Positions 37,938 to 49,783 are shown, counted from the first letter of the stretch. The stretch: 64,000 bases of DNA from Sycon ciliatum (GCF_964019385.1 NC_088644.1:18972170-19036169); one strand, 5' to 3'. Translations and numbers: made by a program. Notes: generated by a model from the letters alone, not told the origin.

Positions 37938-39349
37938 CATCCGATGATGGTAAAATAGGCTTTTAGCAGCACAATTTCAAGTCAGTTTTCAAATAGAAAG
38001 AGGCCCTAAATATCCAGGGTGGTCCAGCAAGACTGGATCAAAATCAACATCAGTTAGTGAATTCAACAATTGCCAATGTTTGGCCATTACCAAGGCCAAA
38101 ACACCGACATTCCTCCTTCCCAGGCGTCGTTTCCAGTGATGAGTATGTAGCTGTCATTATGCTTCCTCCTCCGGGGCTAAATGTGCTGTCACTGGAGGTT
38201 GATACCAGCGGCTATGACTCTTGTAGTTTTATTCTATTTTACCGTAAACGTTGCGCACATGCAGACTGAAAGCTCTTACAATGTCACTCCCTGAAGGAAT
38301 ATCATTTTTGGGGGCGGACAGAACATTGGCAATAGCAAAAGTAAATATCGCGTGACTTTTTGCAGACGCTGGCATTGCTGGATTTTACTGAAATGACTCA
38401 AGCCAAGGTTTAAAAAGATTACGAATCACGTCGTCGTCTGATATCACTCACTTGAGTCACTAACTTCAACGGGGGGTAGTTCCACCTGCGGTGCCGGTAG
38501 GTGAGCGCGCGTGGAACTCAGCTTAGCGCTGCCTTGCCAACTTTTTGCTTTGTCGAGAGTTCGCGCGGGGAGAGGAGCGTTTCCTTCACTGCGGCCAGTT
38601 CGGGTGACTAAACTGATGAAGTAGAGGTTGCGACTTCGGTGTGGGAGCAAACCCATTCCTAAACTGATGAGAAGTAGGAGAAGTAATAGTTACTTGCTGC
38701 TTGACTTTCCGGATGCACGCAGTGAAGTAAACCGAGTTGCGAGAAACAGACGTACTACATCATGATGTAGACCCGAGTGAACGAAACCATGCCGTGAGCA
38801 GACATGAAGGAAACCATGGAAACCGTGCCGCAAGAAGACACGAGCGATCTATCATCTACTGATAATCATGATCTAGCGAAGGAACTCTTCTACCGGTGGT
38901 ACTACTGCCACTACTGCTAGCGCAGCTGTTCTTATTACTTGTCGAATCGACTGCAAGAGGAAGAAGGAAGCAGTACGTCGTTGAAGGTTTCACTGTATCG
39001 GACCGGGACAACACAATGCAGAGCCGTGACTACTGCAATGGCTCTCGGTCAATGACAGTGAAGTGGCAGGCAACGTCAAGCCACTGACCAGTGAAAGTAA
39101 GTTGTTCAGTTATTAGGCCGGGTCGTCGCAAAGTTTATTTTGTCGTCCCTGAAACGAACATCGTTCATTTCGTACTCGGACCCATCACCTCTGTCTGAAA
39201 TGAACGCTGCTTCCTAGGCGGGACGACGAATATCGCATGCATGTCAGTACAATGTAGACCCAGGTGCTCAAAGTCCGGACAGGTATCCTAAGCCCATACA
39301 CCCGTAATTTCATGTTCTGTTATTAGGCCAACCTTTGTTAATTCATTGT

Positions 39350-40218
39350 TTAAAGGGGAAGTATACCCTAAAATCAAATTTTCACCAGTTGTAGTCTTCG
39401 GGGTGCTGAGTCGAATGGTCTTGGTCCGAGGAAGCTGAGACGCTCCCTTCCTACTTGAATCCCAATCGAACTCGCGCACTTCCACCGAAACTGGGTGACT
39501 GCGCCCTACTAGATGGGGATTTGTATGCAAAATCTCACTAAAAGCGGCATTTCGTTCTTATAAAAGCACGGATGACCGCGATTGGCCCATATGTTGTAGT
39601 CTTTTGGACGCTGAGTCGACTGGTTTTGGTCCGAAAAGGCTGCGATGCAGCGTTCCTCCTTTATTCCCAATCGAACATGGTTGAACAAGCGGTCACGTGC
39701 TCCTGCGTACACCAGTCACCTGGTCACCGTGCCTGCAGGGTACAACTTACTAGCCTGTTTGACCTTTTTTGGGTGCAGTCCTGTCACTCGAGTTGAACTC
39801 GAGTTGAACCTTGGTGTGAAAGTTGTCGCCTGCTGGCGCGGTGACCAGGTGATTTGGGCACCCAGGAGCACGTGACCGCTTGTTCAACCATGTTCGATTG
39901 GGAATAAAGGAGGAACGCTGCATCGCAGCCTTTTCGGACCAAAACCAGTCGACTCAGCGTCCAAAAGACTACAACATATGGGCCAATCGCGGTCATCCGT
40001 GCTTTTATAAGAACGAAATGGCGCTTTTAGTGAGATTTTGCATACAAATCCCCATCTAGTAGGGCGCAGTCACCCAGTTTCGGTGGAAGTGCGCGAGTTC
40101 GATTGGGATTCAAGTAGGAAGGGAGCGTCTCAGCTTCCTCGGACCAAGACCATTCGACTCAGCACCCCGAAGACTACAACTGGTGAAAATTTGATTTTAG
40201 GGTATACTTCCCCTTTAA
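39350..40218. mobile_element. Foldback element with ~380-bp inverted arms
   Basis: Bases 39350-39728 are the reverse complement of about 39840-40218, mirrored around 39784, with few mismatches. Termini are TTAAAGGGGAAGTATACC. The loop is ~110 bp and contains CTCGAGTTGAACTCGAGTT. The identical ORFs on opposite strands are by-products of the palindrome. No transposase. Confidence 0.95.
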
Positions 40219-40889
40219 CGTCCTTTTTTTCGCGAAAAGGTACGCGGGAGGGCGGAAAAAAAACAAAAGCCCATTCCAAAAACTGGAAACCCCAATCAAA
40301 CATTTTGACCAGTAAAGCATGTGATATAATATATTTGGGTCTAACGGCACTTGCAGGCATAGAACAACACTCTTTGATGGTACATTGGAGCACATGCCTG
40401 ATGAATCCAACAAAACAGGTACATAGCATGGAGTTAGCATGTCATGAATTCATTACATCTGGATTTTTACTAGGACACACACCGTACGATATTTAAAAGC
40501 CAACAAAAAAAGAAAAAAGAACACAAGACAAAGGCATGCCCGGGAGGCAAGATTATACAAGGTGTAAGTTTAAGGTCATGATCGGCACACTGTGAAACTA
40601 CACAATCATGTATTTACAACTTCGCATATTATTGGTACTACTACTTTCTTGTTTTTTTCCGGTCGGAGGCAAAAAGGTACGCGGGCGCGGACGTTAAACA
40701 ACGAAAAAAGAAAGGGTGGCCTTATACTCGAGTCAAATATTTTATCGAGGGGACACTGTGGTATGTTCTCCTGGCATACCAATTTTCAGGGGGTCTACAA
40801 TAAGCAGAAGTCCTATACCACGCGAGTGGGTTTTCGAGTGTCCATACGAAATACAAAATTACAATTCATGCAAAAATCAACTTAATTAA

Positions 40890-42067
40890 GGGGTCGTCCG
40901 TAAACATCGATGTTTTTTTAGAGACGATATTGGTGCTTCTCTCCCTTGACCCCCCCCCCCCCTCCCCCCAGAAGACGCACATGTACATCTAGATCATGGA
41001 ATCAATATTTTTGGATGCTCATTTTTTTCTCATTTTTTTGTCAATAATATGAACCCAAGATGGCAAGTTTGCAGTATTTATATGGTCTAATTGAGAAGGA
41101 GAGCATTATGACTTTTTGGTCGCCCTCGAGAACACTTGTGGCCAGCAGCCTTCTTGTGCTGCATTAGCCCATAGTAGGTGGTGAAGGCTAAGCCACAAGT
41201 AGAAGCACCATCCAAATACGAGCACACATGCTCCTTCTGCTGCCTGGATGTAGTGCCTTCACTGCTATGACTCAGGCGGTTGTGGTGAAGCTTATCAGCC
41301 GCTGACAAGAAGACATACTTGCAGTGCTCGCATCGCTCCGTTGTACCATTCTCAGCGTCCCCCAAACAACGTCAACTGTTTCGTTTTCCGTTTCTTGGGC
41401 GGTGGTGAAGACGACATTTTCACAGCTAACCTGTCACTTTGCCATGGCCATGCGGTTCACAACTTCCTCAACTTCTCTCTCGACAAAGAACAAACTTCAG
41501 GCACGGCCAGTCAAAATTCACATTTTACATGAAAAGATGAGGGCGCTGGCGCGCTAGCGCTACCCGTGCAGTACAACTCATCGTACAAAAAGCGTTCAAA
41601 GTGCAACTCATCGTGTACTGGTGTAGCCAAAGCGGCTACGCTCGGGCTTGAATTTTTTAAAAATCCTTGTTCAGACAGTGAAGACTGGAAACTCTTGTGG
41701 AGTTCGTCCGTGTTTGTTCGCACTGCCTCTGCGTCTTGAAAAAGGTCTCCTGCAGGCATCGTTCAGCCGATTTCCACAATCAATAGCTCATTCTTTTGCT
41801 CTTGAAATTCGCCATGGGCGTACAGCTTCCAATTTTTGATTTTGTTCTTGTGTCGCGAGTTTTAGCTCCGCGAACGGAAGCTGGTTTCACATTTCTTGTA
41901 TAGCCATTTAGACGTCCGCGTGCAGGGATCGGCGAAACTTCAGATATTTACATCGATATTTTTCTGATGCTCGAAAAGACGCACATGGCTCAAACTCCCT
42001 CCCCCCCCCCCCCCCCAGACGCACCAATATTGTCTCTAAAAAAACATCGATATTTACGGACGGCCCC
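40890..42067. mobile_element. TIR element (1.18 kb) carrying a broken zinc-finger gene
   Basis: The left end GGGGTCGTCCGTAAACATCG and the right end CGATATTTACGGACGGCCCC belong to ~48-bp TIRs that continue through TTTTTTTAGAGACGATATTG. Both sides are flanked by TAA, compatible with a PIF/Harbinger-type 3-bp target duplication. Poly-C tracts lie just inside each end. It holds the C2H2 gene described separately. A solo end of a related family may lie near 32494 (GGGGCCGTCCATAATTATCG). Confidence 0.75.
41087..41417 (-). pseudogene. C2H2 zinc-finger gene inside a TIR element, frame broken at poly-G
   Basis: From an ATG at 41417 the minus strand reads MSSSPPPKKRKTKQLTLFGG, then meets a G5 homopolymer (41359-41363 on the + strand as C5). 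After it the downstream frame begins DAENGTTERCEHCKYVF. One finger is canonical (C-x2-C-x12-H-x4-H, CEHC...HHNRLSH). A second is longer (C-x8-C-x12-H-x5-H, CSYLDGASTC...HKKAAGH). The N-terminus has an NLS-like PPKKRK and a QLTLF segment loosely like a PIP box. A single-base change in the homopolymer would account for the break, so this may be a recent loss or a sequencing error. The tail ends SRGRPKSHNALLLN. Function unknown. A further minus frame at 41511-41759 (82 codons) might be a neighbouring piece. Confidence 0.5.
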
Positions 42068-42109
42068 TAATAATAATAATATCTTTATTAGGATGACCCA
42101 GAGGCTTGT

Positions 42110-42240
42110 CGCCTATCAAGGGGTTCACCGCTTTGAAGGATGTACATGTACATGTACATGTATGAGCTAAAGTGAAAGTAGTGAAAAGTTGTGCAGCGTG
42201 AATGCGTTGGGGAGCACAAAGGGGGGGGGGGGTTATGTAC
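42110..42240. other. ACATGT palindromic run and poly-G tract
   Basis: ATGTACATGTACATGTACAT at about 42140-42162 is a short self-complementary tandem repeat; similar runs recur at 20980-21000 and 54745-54765. A G10 run follows at about 42222. Confidence 0.6.
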
Positions 42241-42643
42241 ATGGCGTAGGCATACCGGAGAGCGAAGCACTATGTTTGCAAGTGAGTTTGCGAAGCTCAT
42301 TCTTGAAAACAATAATGGATGGTTCTGCAGTTAGTCTTGGTGGGAGGCAGTTCCATAAGAGGGAGGTTTGGAAGAGAAACAACGATTTTGATGTGGTCTT
42401 TGCTTTAGGGAGAATAATTTTGCATCATCTAGCATAAAACAAAGAAACACAGAGCCTAAAGTGTACTGTAAACGCTCACGACTCCACAGAAACGGCAACA
42501 AGACCTGCGATTTTGTTCCTGAAAACACCAGTGCAAAGAAATGGCCAAGAACATTAGCAAAAGAACACCAAACTAGTTACTTGCACATGGGCTTGGTTAC
42601 AAGACCGGGGGGGGGGGGGGGGGGGGGGGGGCGGGGGCACTAT

Positions 42644-42993
42644 TCAAGAGAGGGCTTTATTTTTCACTGGCTCTTGGAGACTACAGTCCGTTTCAAAAAG
42701 ATTAGCAATCAGGTTTTGGTCTTGAAAAGTATGAAGATAAGGGAAAATTGGACAACAACGTACATAAAATGGCTTGTTAGGGCACGGCAAATTGTTCTGT
42801 GAAAGTTTCGGAACAATTGGATCAGCCGTTAAGGAGTTAGAATTTCGGCCAGGTTTCCGGCCTTTTCCCATGGTTTACAATTTGCCCTGGAAGCCAGTAT
42901 CAATTTTTATCTTACCGTATGAGCGCTCGAGTGTTTTATGCTGGATGATGCAAATGTACCAGCAATGAAAAAATAGTGCCCTCTCTTGATTAC
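42644..42993. mobile_element. MITE with TCAAGAGAGGGC termini (350 bp)
   Basis: The left end ATTCAAGAGAGGGC and the right end GCCCTCTCTTGATTACT are inverted. The interior (CCGTTTCAAAAAGATTAGCA, then TCTTGAAAAGTATGAAGAT) recurs at 63916-64000, which is cut by the window edge. Confidence 0.7.
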
Positions 42994-43513
42994 TGCCCCA
43001 TCTGTGATGGACATTGAGTGCCCCAGGGGCACTAATCGCGCGGGTACGGTATTAATTAGTAAATCATGTGAATGTTGACTTCCCCCAGGTCAGTCATCAG
43101 GTGTATGCCCCTAAAATCGATGAAGCAATGTTACAAAGTGGTAAGCCTCTAAGTTGGAAGTCCTGTTACAAGACAGGTCTCATTTTAAGATAACTTTTTT
43201 TGATGGCCCAGAGATTATCTACTAGTACTAACGAGGGAGGACCTGTACTCCCAAGAGGAGGGTTGAAATGTCAACCCGGATCAAGCGCAATGCGCCGTGT
43301 GAATGCTCCAGTCAATCTGTGTTCATGGCGGGTTGAGATTTAACCCAGGTTGAAACGCTTCATGTAAACACAGCCTGGGCTGCATACTAGTATTCGATAC
43401 GGTAAATTACTTCGAGAAAACTTTCGCTTTGCTTAACCTCGCAAAGTTGCCTTTTTCAAAATTATATTTTCGCGAAATATCACCACCACCAACGTGACCA
43501 AAAGGGTTTACCT

Positions 43514-43906
43514 GGGGTGCGTTTGGTTGGTACAATCTAGAACAGGATCAAACAGCTGGTGCACATGGAGCAGCCTCATGCCAACCAAACGGTACTCCAA
43601 AAACAGAGCACATTTTGTGAAAAATACGCCAAACTTGGTGCATTCTTCAAAATGTGTATGGGTCACCATGGTCACTTTGTACGGTACGACGAGACTAACC
43701 CCAAAGCGTATGCACGTGATCATTTGGGACCAAAATTAATGTTCCCGCCAGGTTTCACTGTGAAAAAGTGAAACTGCTCGGTCTGCTCCGGCCTCGAGGC
43801 CGGAGCAAGCAGAACATGTTCTGGCCGACCCAGAACAGGTGCAGTCCCAACCAAACGCGCTGTTCTGGGGAATCCTGTTCTAGTTCGTACCAACCAAACG
43901 CGCCCC
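43514..43906. mobile_element. MITE with GGGGTGCGTTTGGTTGGTAC termini (393 bp)
   Basis: The left end GGGGTGCGTTTGGTTGGTAC and right end GTACCAACCAAACGCGCCCC are inverted. Subterminal inverted motifs (AACCAAACG and CAACCAAACGCGC) repeat inside. Poor coding capacity. Confidence 0.85.
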
Positions 43907-44585
43907 TGGTGTTAGAGGCTGTCGTAAGTTCCCTTCGGGAACGGACACGATAATTTACTCACGTTTTAAATGTTTGAACTTTTGCATTGCTAAACGTCCC
44001 TACTTGTATTATGATATCACCATGCTTTGGTATGATTGGTATCACTTTTATGCATTATGAAACTTCGGTATGCATGATATCACTTCGAAAAAGAACATTC
44101 AGTATTGAATGTCCGATGTACACTATACGTGCCAGTGCAGGATGAAAATGTGCACAATTCAGCACATCGAGTCTGATCCTCCACGTCGTTGTACATCGTA
44201 CTGCACTTGACAGCCTTGATCGAATTCCCGCCCCCTGCCGAAAATCCAGCTGGAAAGCGACATGGCGTGGGGGGGGGGGGGCGGATCAATGGTACTTTAC
44301 GGCAATTAGAGAGGGGGCGGATGAACGGCACTTTACGGTACATGACAAGATAGTTGATTTACACAAGCGGTGACATGGCGTACGAATTTTGGAAAGGGGA
44401 GAAAAAAGGTGGGAGTGGTGAATGGATGATCTGGGGATTTCAAATGTGTCCCGTGTGCCTGAGGGATGTGGACATCTAAAATTCCTCAGCAGCTGCGTGT
44501 ATACTCACTGTATACAGAGACAGGTCTTTGAAAGGCTGTTCTGATAGTACCTTGATTTGTTCTGTGCATGTGTTTTTTTTTGTTT

Positions 44586-46165
44586 CTGCAGGAAGGAGTT
44601 CAGCCATCAGCAAGCCGTAGAAGGGGATTCTAATGTTTGTTGTTTCTGCAGGAAAGAGAGTTCAGCCATGCCGGAGAAGAGAATTCTCTTCTCTTCTCCG
44701 ACTCGCTGATGGCTGCTGATTCTGCAGAGAAGGGAATTCTCTTCTCCGGCATGACTGGTGGCTGATTCTGCAGGAAGGAGTTCAGCCATGCCGGAGAAGA
44801 GAATTCTCTTCTCTTCTCGAACTTGCTGATGGCTGATTCTGCAGAGAAGGGAATTCTCTTCCCCGGCATGGCTGGTGGCTGATTCTGCAGGAAGGAGTTC
44901 AGCCATGCCGGAGACGTCTTCTCTTCTCCAGCTTGCTGATGACTGATCGCCTGAAAGAGGAGAGAATTCTTCAGCCAATCAAAGTTCAGCAAGTGTGTTC
45001 TTCTTGGCTTCCTGATGGCTGAACTCTTGTTGTTTCTGCAGAGTTCAGCAAGTGTTTTTCTTCTTGGCTTGCTGATGGCTGAACTCTTATTGTTTCTGCA
45101 GAGTTCAGCAAGTGTTTTCTTCTTGGCCGGCTGATGGCTGAACTCTTGTTGTTTCTGCTTGAGAAAGCAAAAACAAGCCGGAAAATTCTGCCGGAGAAGG
45201 AAGACTTGAAATCTAAAATTCCAATCAAAGTTCAGCAAGTGTTGTCTTCTGGGCTTGCTGATGGCTGAACTCTTATTGTTTCTGCAGAGTTCAGCAAGTG
45301 TTTTCTTCTTGGCCGGCTGATGGCTGAACTCTTGTTGTTTCTGCTTGAGAAAGCAAAAACAAGCCGGAAAATTCTGCCGGAGAAGGAAGACTTGAAATCT
45401 AAAATTCCAATCAAAGTTCAGCAAGTGTTGTCTTCTGGGCTTGCTGATGGCTGAACTCTTGTTGTTTCTGCGGCTTGAGGAAGGAAGCAAAAAATTCTGC
45501 TGGAGAAGGAAGAATATCTAAAAATTCTGCTGGAGAAGGAAGAATATCTAAAAATTCTGCTGGAGAAGGAAGAATATCTAAAATTCTGGCCATCCCAAAC
45601 CCCGACCACCATCCCCTCCTGGAATGATTACTTTTATAGCCTATCCTGGCTCTGAACTTCAAACCTGAAATGATTGGTCAACTGCCCTCAGCCAATCAGA
45701 GTTCAGCAAGTGTTTTCTTCTGGGCTTGCTGATGGCTGACCTCTTGTTGTTTCTGCTCAGTGAGGAAGGAAACAAAAAAATTTGCCGGAGAAGGAAGAAA
45801 AGCTAAAGTTCTGGCCATCCCAAACCCCGACCACCATCCCCTCCTGGAATGATTACTTTTATAGCCTATCCTGGCTCTGAACTTCACACCTGAAATGATT
45901 GGTCAACTGCCCTCAGCCAATCAGAGTTCAGCAAGTGTTTTCTTCTGGGCTTGCTGATGACTGAACTCTTGTTGTTTCTGCTGGAGGAAGGAAAACAAAA
46001 ATTCTGGTGGAGAAGGAAGTTCAGTCATCAGCAAGGAAAGCTAAAATTCTTGAATTCTAGACTTCACACCTGAAATGATTGGTCAACCACCCTCAGCCAA
46101 TCAGAGTTCAGCAAGTGTTTTCTTCTGGGCTTGCTGATGGCTGACTCTTGTTGTTTCTGCATGAG
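44586..46165. repeat. Complex satellite block (~1.6 kb)
   Basis: Repeated modules include AGTTCAGCAAGTGTTTTCTT, GGCTGATGGCTGAACTCTTG and TTGTTTCTGC, followed by AAAACAAGCCGGAAAATTCT. A ~185-bp higher-order unit is duplicated at 45037-45230 and 45230-45420. A ~220-bp unit beginning CCAATCAGAGTTCAGCAAGT occurs three times from 45690 to 46135. Short GAAGAATATCTAAAAATTCT units repeat near 45510-45590. The left part (44600-44930) contains inverted GAGAAGAGAATTCTCTTCTC palindromes. Long minus-strand frames through it are repeat translations and lack a convincing start. Confidence 0.85.
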
Positions 46166-46259
46166 GAAGGAGAAACAAGCTGGAAAATTCTACCGGATAA
46201 GAAAATCTAAAATTGTGTGAAATTGTGTGAAATTCAATGGCTGAGAATTTTTTTAAATT

Positions 46260-46598
46260 TAAACGTGAGTTAGGTGTGAGATAGCAGACAGGTATGTTCA
46301 ACATCCACTTGTATCTTTTGTTCCCAAACACAGCATCTTTGCAAGCCACACCAGTAGTGAGCCTGCTGCCTGGAGCAATCCTACAATGTAGAAGATGCTG
46401 GGGAAAAGCACATGGGGCGTAACTCAGGTACGACTGCTGCTTGGCAGGGTGATCATGTGGAAGCAGCTGTTTCCGCAGCTGGGACCCCACCTTCCTCCCA
46501 TAATCCTGGAGTGAATATATTGATTTTCTAGGGTCAATGCCAGCATCCATAAGCGTGTCGGCATGCGCACACTTGTGCTGTTGACCTGTTGTTGTCAT
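46260..46598 (-). CDS. Hypothetical ORF, unrecognised
   Basis: The minus-strand frame from ATG 46598 leaves the satellite region and encodes non-repetitive sequence such as DAGIDPRKSIYSLQDYGRK and VACKDAVFGNKRYKWMLNIP. Composition looks protein-like, but I recognise no family, no splice partner is evident, and the frame then runs on into the satellite. Low confidence that it is a gene. Confidence 0.2.
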
Positions 46599-46877
46599 TC
46601 AATGCCACTTCATGCAGCCACACAGGGGACCCCACCCTATCAATAAGTACACATTACGACAGCATCACCAGGACAGCGGTAATTACATCAAAACAAACAT
46701 CGGCACTACTAAGAACTTATCTCCATGGAAACAAACTAGCACTCAGTCGGGTGGCCTCGGTTGACGGCACAGCATTCACAGTACAAAATAACTTGTAACC
46801 TTTGTAAAGAGCACTCAGCACATGATCAGCAAGGAATACTGAAATAGCTGCGATGCACCATGCACTGCAACGACTGT

Positions 46878-47215
46878 TGCTACCTGCAACAATACTTGCG
46901 TTGCTACCTGCAACAATACTTGTGTTGCTACCTGCAACAATACTTGCGTTGCTACCTGCAACGATACTTGTGTTGCTACCTGCAACAATACTTGCGTTGC
47001 TACCTGCAACGATACTTGTGTTGCTACCTGCAACAATACTTGCGTTGCTACCGGCAACAATACTTGTGTTGCAACCCGCAACAATACTTGCGTTGCTACC
47101 TGCAACGATACTTGTGTTGCTATCTGCAACAATACTTGCGTTGCTACCGGCAACAATACTTGTGTTGCAACCCGCAACAATGCTTGCGTTGCTACCGGCA
47201 TTAATATTTGTGTTG
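46878..47215. repeat. 24-bp minisatellite, ~14 copies
   Basis: The unit TTGCTACCTGCAACAATACT plus TGCG/TGTG alternates between two variants, giving a 48-bp higher-order period. Copies around 47040 and 47145 carry CCGGCAAC. The multiple of three keeps frames open on both strands (VAGSNASI, LLPATI), which explains the long ORFs there. Confidence 0.95.
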
Positions 47216-47761
47216 CTTCTGTGACGTATGCTGCGTTGCTGCTTGCGGCAAACATTGCGCATTGCGTTGTTGCATTTTAGATCCGTGCTCCTAGTGTAAC
47301 ACAAAACCAAGCAATAGGAAAGGCAAGGGTTGTCTCATTTGTTTGGCATGGCTGGTTTGATAGACTTTTGTCTTTTCAGTTCAGTTTGTTTTGCCCACCT
47401 GTATCCTTTTTCATGCATCCGAGTAACGATACAGTACTTTCAGCTCACGCTTGTCTTGATTGCGCTCACTTTCCCCTCTTTATGTTATTTCTATGACTTA
47501 GAACCTTACCAGCTGGAAGGCAGTTGGAGTGCGCGTCCAAGATGTGCTAGAGCTGATGGCCAGTTAGGTGTATTGAGATACGAAAAAAAGGTGTTATCCT
47601 CCCAGACACAACGGACAACGGGCACGGGTAGGTGGAACGACATTTTTTATAGGAGATAAAGAGACGGAGACAAAGACGAACGAAACAACTACATTAAGGA
47701 AGAGAGAGAGAGATGGAGGGAGAGAGAATGCAAGATAAAGTGCCTGGGTAGCTATGGCCAA

Positions 47762-48256
47762 TACCGTTAAAATTCCGTTAATAAGCCCCGGGCGTATACT
47801 TTGCAGAGCCTAAAAAACCGGGTGTATATTTGGGCATGGGCTTATTTTAAGGCATGGGCGTTATTCCGGACACAATCTGCAGAAGATCAATCTATCAGCA
47901 ACCCACTAGTTTCAGTGAACCACCATTCACACTGAGCGTGGTACAGGTACATCAAACCACACTTTTTGGCACTTTGCTACATTCCAACGGAACATCGCTG
48001 TCCTCGCATGCCGTGACAGTGTTGAGTTCTGCACTGTGCTGCGTGCAGTTGGATGGCACGCACTCGATCTACAACTGTTCTACAGTTTGTACGCGAACGC
48101 ACGCTCGCGCGCTGGTCATTTTGAGTCCACTTTACCCCTGAGCTTATTTCGGGCATGGGCGCTAAAACGGACTTGAAGTGTACACCGCCTAAAACTGGGC
48201 TTATTATCGGACATGGGCATTATTTAGGGTGGGCTTATTTATGGAATTTTACGGTA
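47762..48256. mobile_element. MITE with TACCGTTAAAATTCCGTTAA termini (495 bp)
   Basis: The left end TACCGTTAAAATTCCGTTAA, then TAAGCCC, is mirrored at the right by GGGCTTATTTATGGAATTTT then ACGGTA. Internal GGGCATGGGC and GGGCTTATT motifs are repeated near both ends. No gene. Confidence 0.85.
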
Positions 48257-49039
48257 TGGGGCGCAAGTAGCTATCCAAGCCAACGGAATGAAAGCTGAGT
48301 AGAGACAACAAGGGTAAGTATGGGCCGGTACATGCTGCAGGCCAGCTTGGGAAAGGCTGGAGGTTGTACGGCAGGAGGTACCTGACAGGTGTAGAACCGC
48401 TCAACGTCAGTACTGTTTGTCAGTGTGGTGGAATGTTATTGCATGAGTTGATTGTAAAGTAACTGGTGGTGTTAGAGGATAATATAGCGTAACTAATACT
48501 TGTAGCTCTTTGGTCCTCTTTTCATCACTATAGGCTATTTTATTTTTACTATAGACGACTATTCCCATATGTATAATATTATGTAAAAGCTGCTCATACT
48601 TCGTAACGGCAAATGAAAATAAATTCGAAAAAAAGATCACTATAGCCGGTATACTAGTTTTGCTATAGTCGTCAGCCCGAGTCAATATGCTCTGTATTCA
48701 ACCTTAGCACTACAAATATACGCTTAAAGCAGGGAGTCGTAAAAATACCATTTTACGGGTATTTGACGACTCCCCGACTATAAACCATACATGCACATTA
48801 TAGTGGCAGCCTTCGATTTTTCAGTGGAAATAGGAAATGTTCTTTTTCTGATGGGTTTCCAGACAAAGGGAGAATTGATGCGAAACAACTGTAGGGCTCT
48901 GTCCGATAAATTGGACGATGTCACAGTGGCAGTTCTATCCTGCTTGCACACTGGAATGTACAATGTGCATGTATAGCTCACAGTTGATCATTGAAAATAC
49001 ATTGTCCATGTTTGTGTAACAAGTACAAGCAGTTGATTC

Positions 49040-49245
49040 ACCCAGACCTGACCGAGTGAATACACGGGCCGGCATGATAAGCTCACCCAGACCTGACCGA
49101 GGGAATACACGGGCCGGCATGATAAGCTCACCCAGACCTGTGGACTGAGTGAATACACGGGCTGGCATGATAAGCTCACCCAGACCTGCGGACTGAGTGA
49201 ATACACGGGCTGGCATGATAAGCTCACCCAGACCTGTGTGACTGG
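49040..49245. repeat. ~46-bp tandem repeat, 4-5 copies
   Basis: Copies contain GAATACACGGGCYGGCATGA followed by TAAGCTCACCCAGACCTG. The last two carry TGGACTGAGT in place of ACCGAG. A minisatellite; frames through it are repeat peptides. Confidence 0.95.
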
Positions 49246-49445
49246 GGGACGGACTTGTTCAAAACTCTGCAATTCGTCCGTGTACGGGTCACAGTAGGAA
49301 AGCTAGCATGACTCCGTCAATTCACTTTTGATGTTGTGATGCACTACTACACAACTCGCTAAACTTGTCTATCTTATGGCTCATGGGTCATGCCTCATAT
49401 AGTCCTAGATTCGCATGACTCCCCAGTCTAGGCCTAAGCACACAC

Positions 49446-49451
49446 ATACGC

Positions 49452-49491
<40 letters not shown>

Positions 49492-49523
49492 ACACGCACC
49501 CCCCCCCCCCCCCACACACACAC
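49446..49523. repeat. (CA)n and poly-C tract
   Basis: CACACA run with ACATACA variants followed by a C13 tract and further CA units. Confidence 0.95.
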
Positions 49524-49549
49524 CAGACATTATGTGCACCGTTGCTCAC

Positions 49550-49740
49550 CTTCAGTGGGACATCCTTGATCGCTGGTAAAAACTGGCAGTAGCTGCGCCA
49601 TGTGCTGGCTTTCACATGAATACTGCACAAATTCCAATGCTTTTTTTGTCTCCAGTGGCAACTCCTTGCAGCACCCGCCACCCATGCCGGGATTCTTCTC
49701 TACCTGGGACATCGGATTAGTTTTCAGAATGTCTGTCATA
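49550..49740 (-). CDS. Possible exon of an unidentified gene
   Basis: Minus-strand segment between an acceptor (CTGTATCAG|TATGACAG) and a donor (GAAG|GTGAGC). It stays open for 63 codons, including METHIONINE-initiated text MTDILKTNPMSQVEKN and LETKKALEFVQYSCESQHMA. The helical, varied composition looks coding, but no neighbouring exon or family was identified. Confidence 0.35.
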
Positions 49741-49783
49741 CTGATACAGCTAGCAAGCCAGGCATGCCGCTACAAGCGTCTGA

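Noticed and set aside
38896..39087. Short ORF with a hydrophobic start (LLPLLLAQLFLLLVES) suggesting a secreted peptide
   Set aside because: Starts at a non-ATG codon, is only 63 codons, and has no splice or homology support.
37454..40429. ORFs with identical peptides on opposite strands (MYAGARDRLFNHVRLG and others)
   Set aside because: They arise from the two arms of the foldback element and its half copy, not from genes.
44630..45490. 286-codon minus-strand frame with repeated HLLNFDWNFRFQVF and FPACFCFLKQKQQEFSHQ blocks
   Set aside because: It follows the satellite units exactly, other frames repeat equally well, and no start or splice context supports it.
46717..47310. 197-codon ORF with SNASIVAG repeats and frames on the opposite strand
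   Set aside because: Generated by the 24-bp minisatellite, whose period is a multiple of three and keeps both strands open.
49040..49245. Possible CRISPR-like array of regular direct repeats
   Set aside because: Units are contiguous tandem copies without unique spacers, and the genome is animal. It is a minisatellite.
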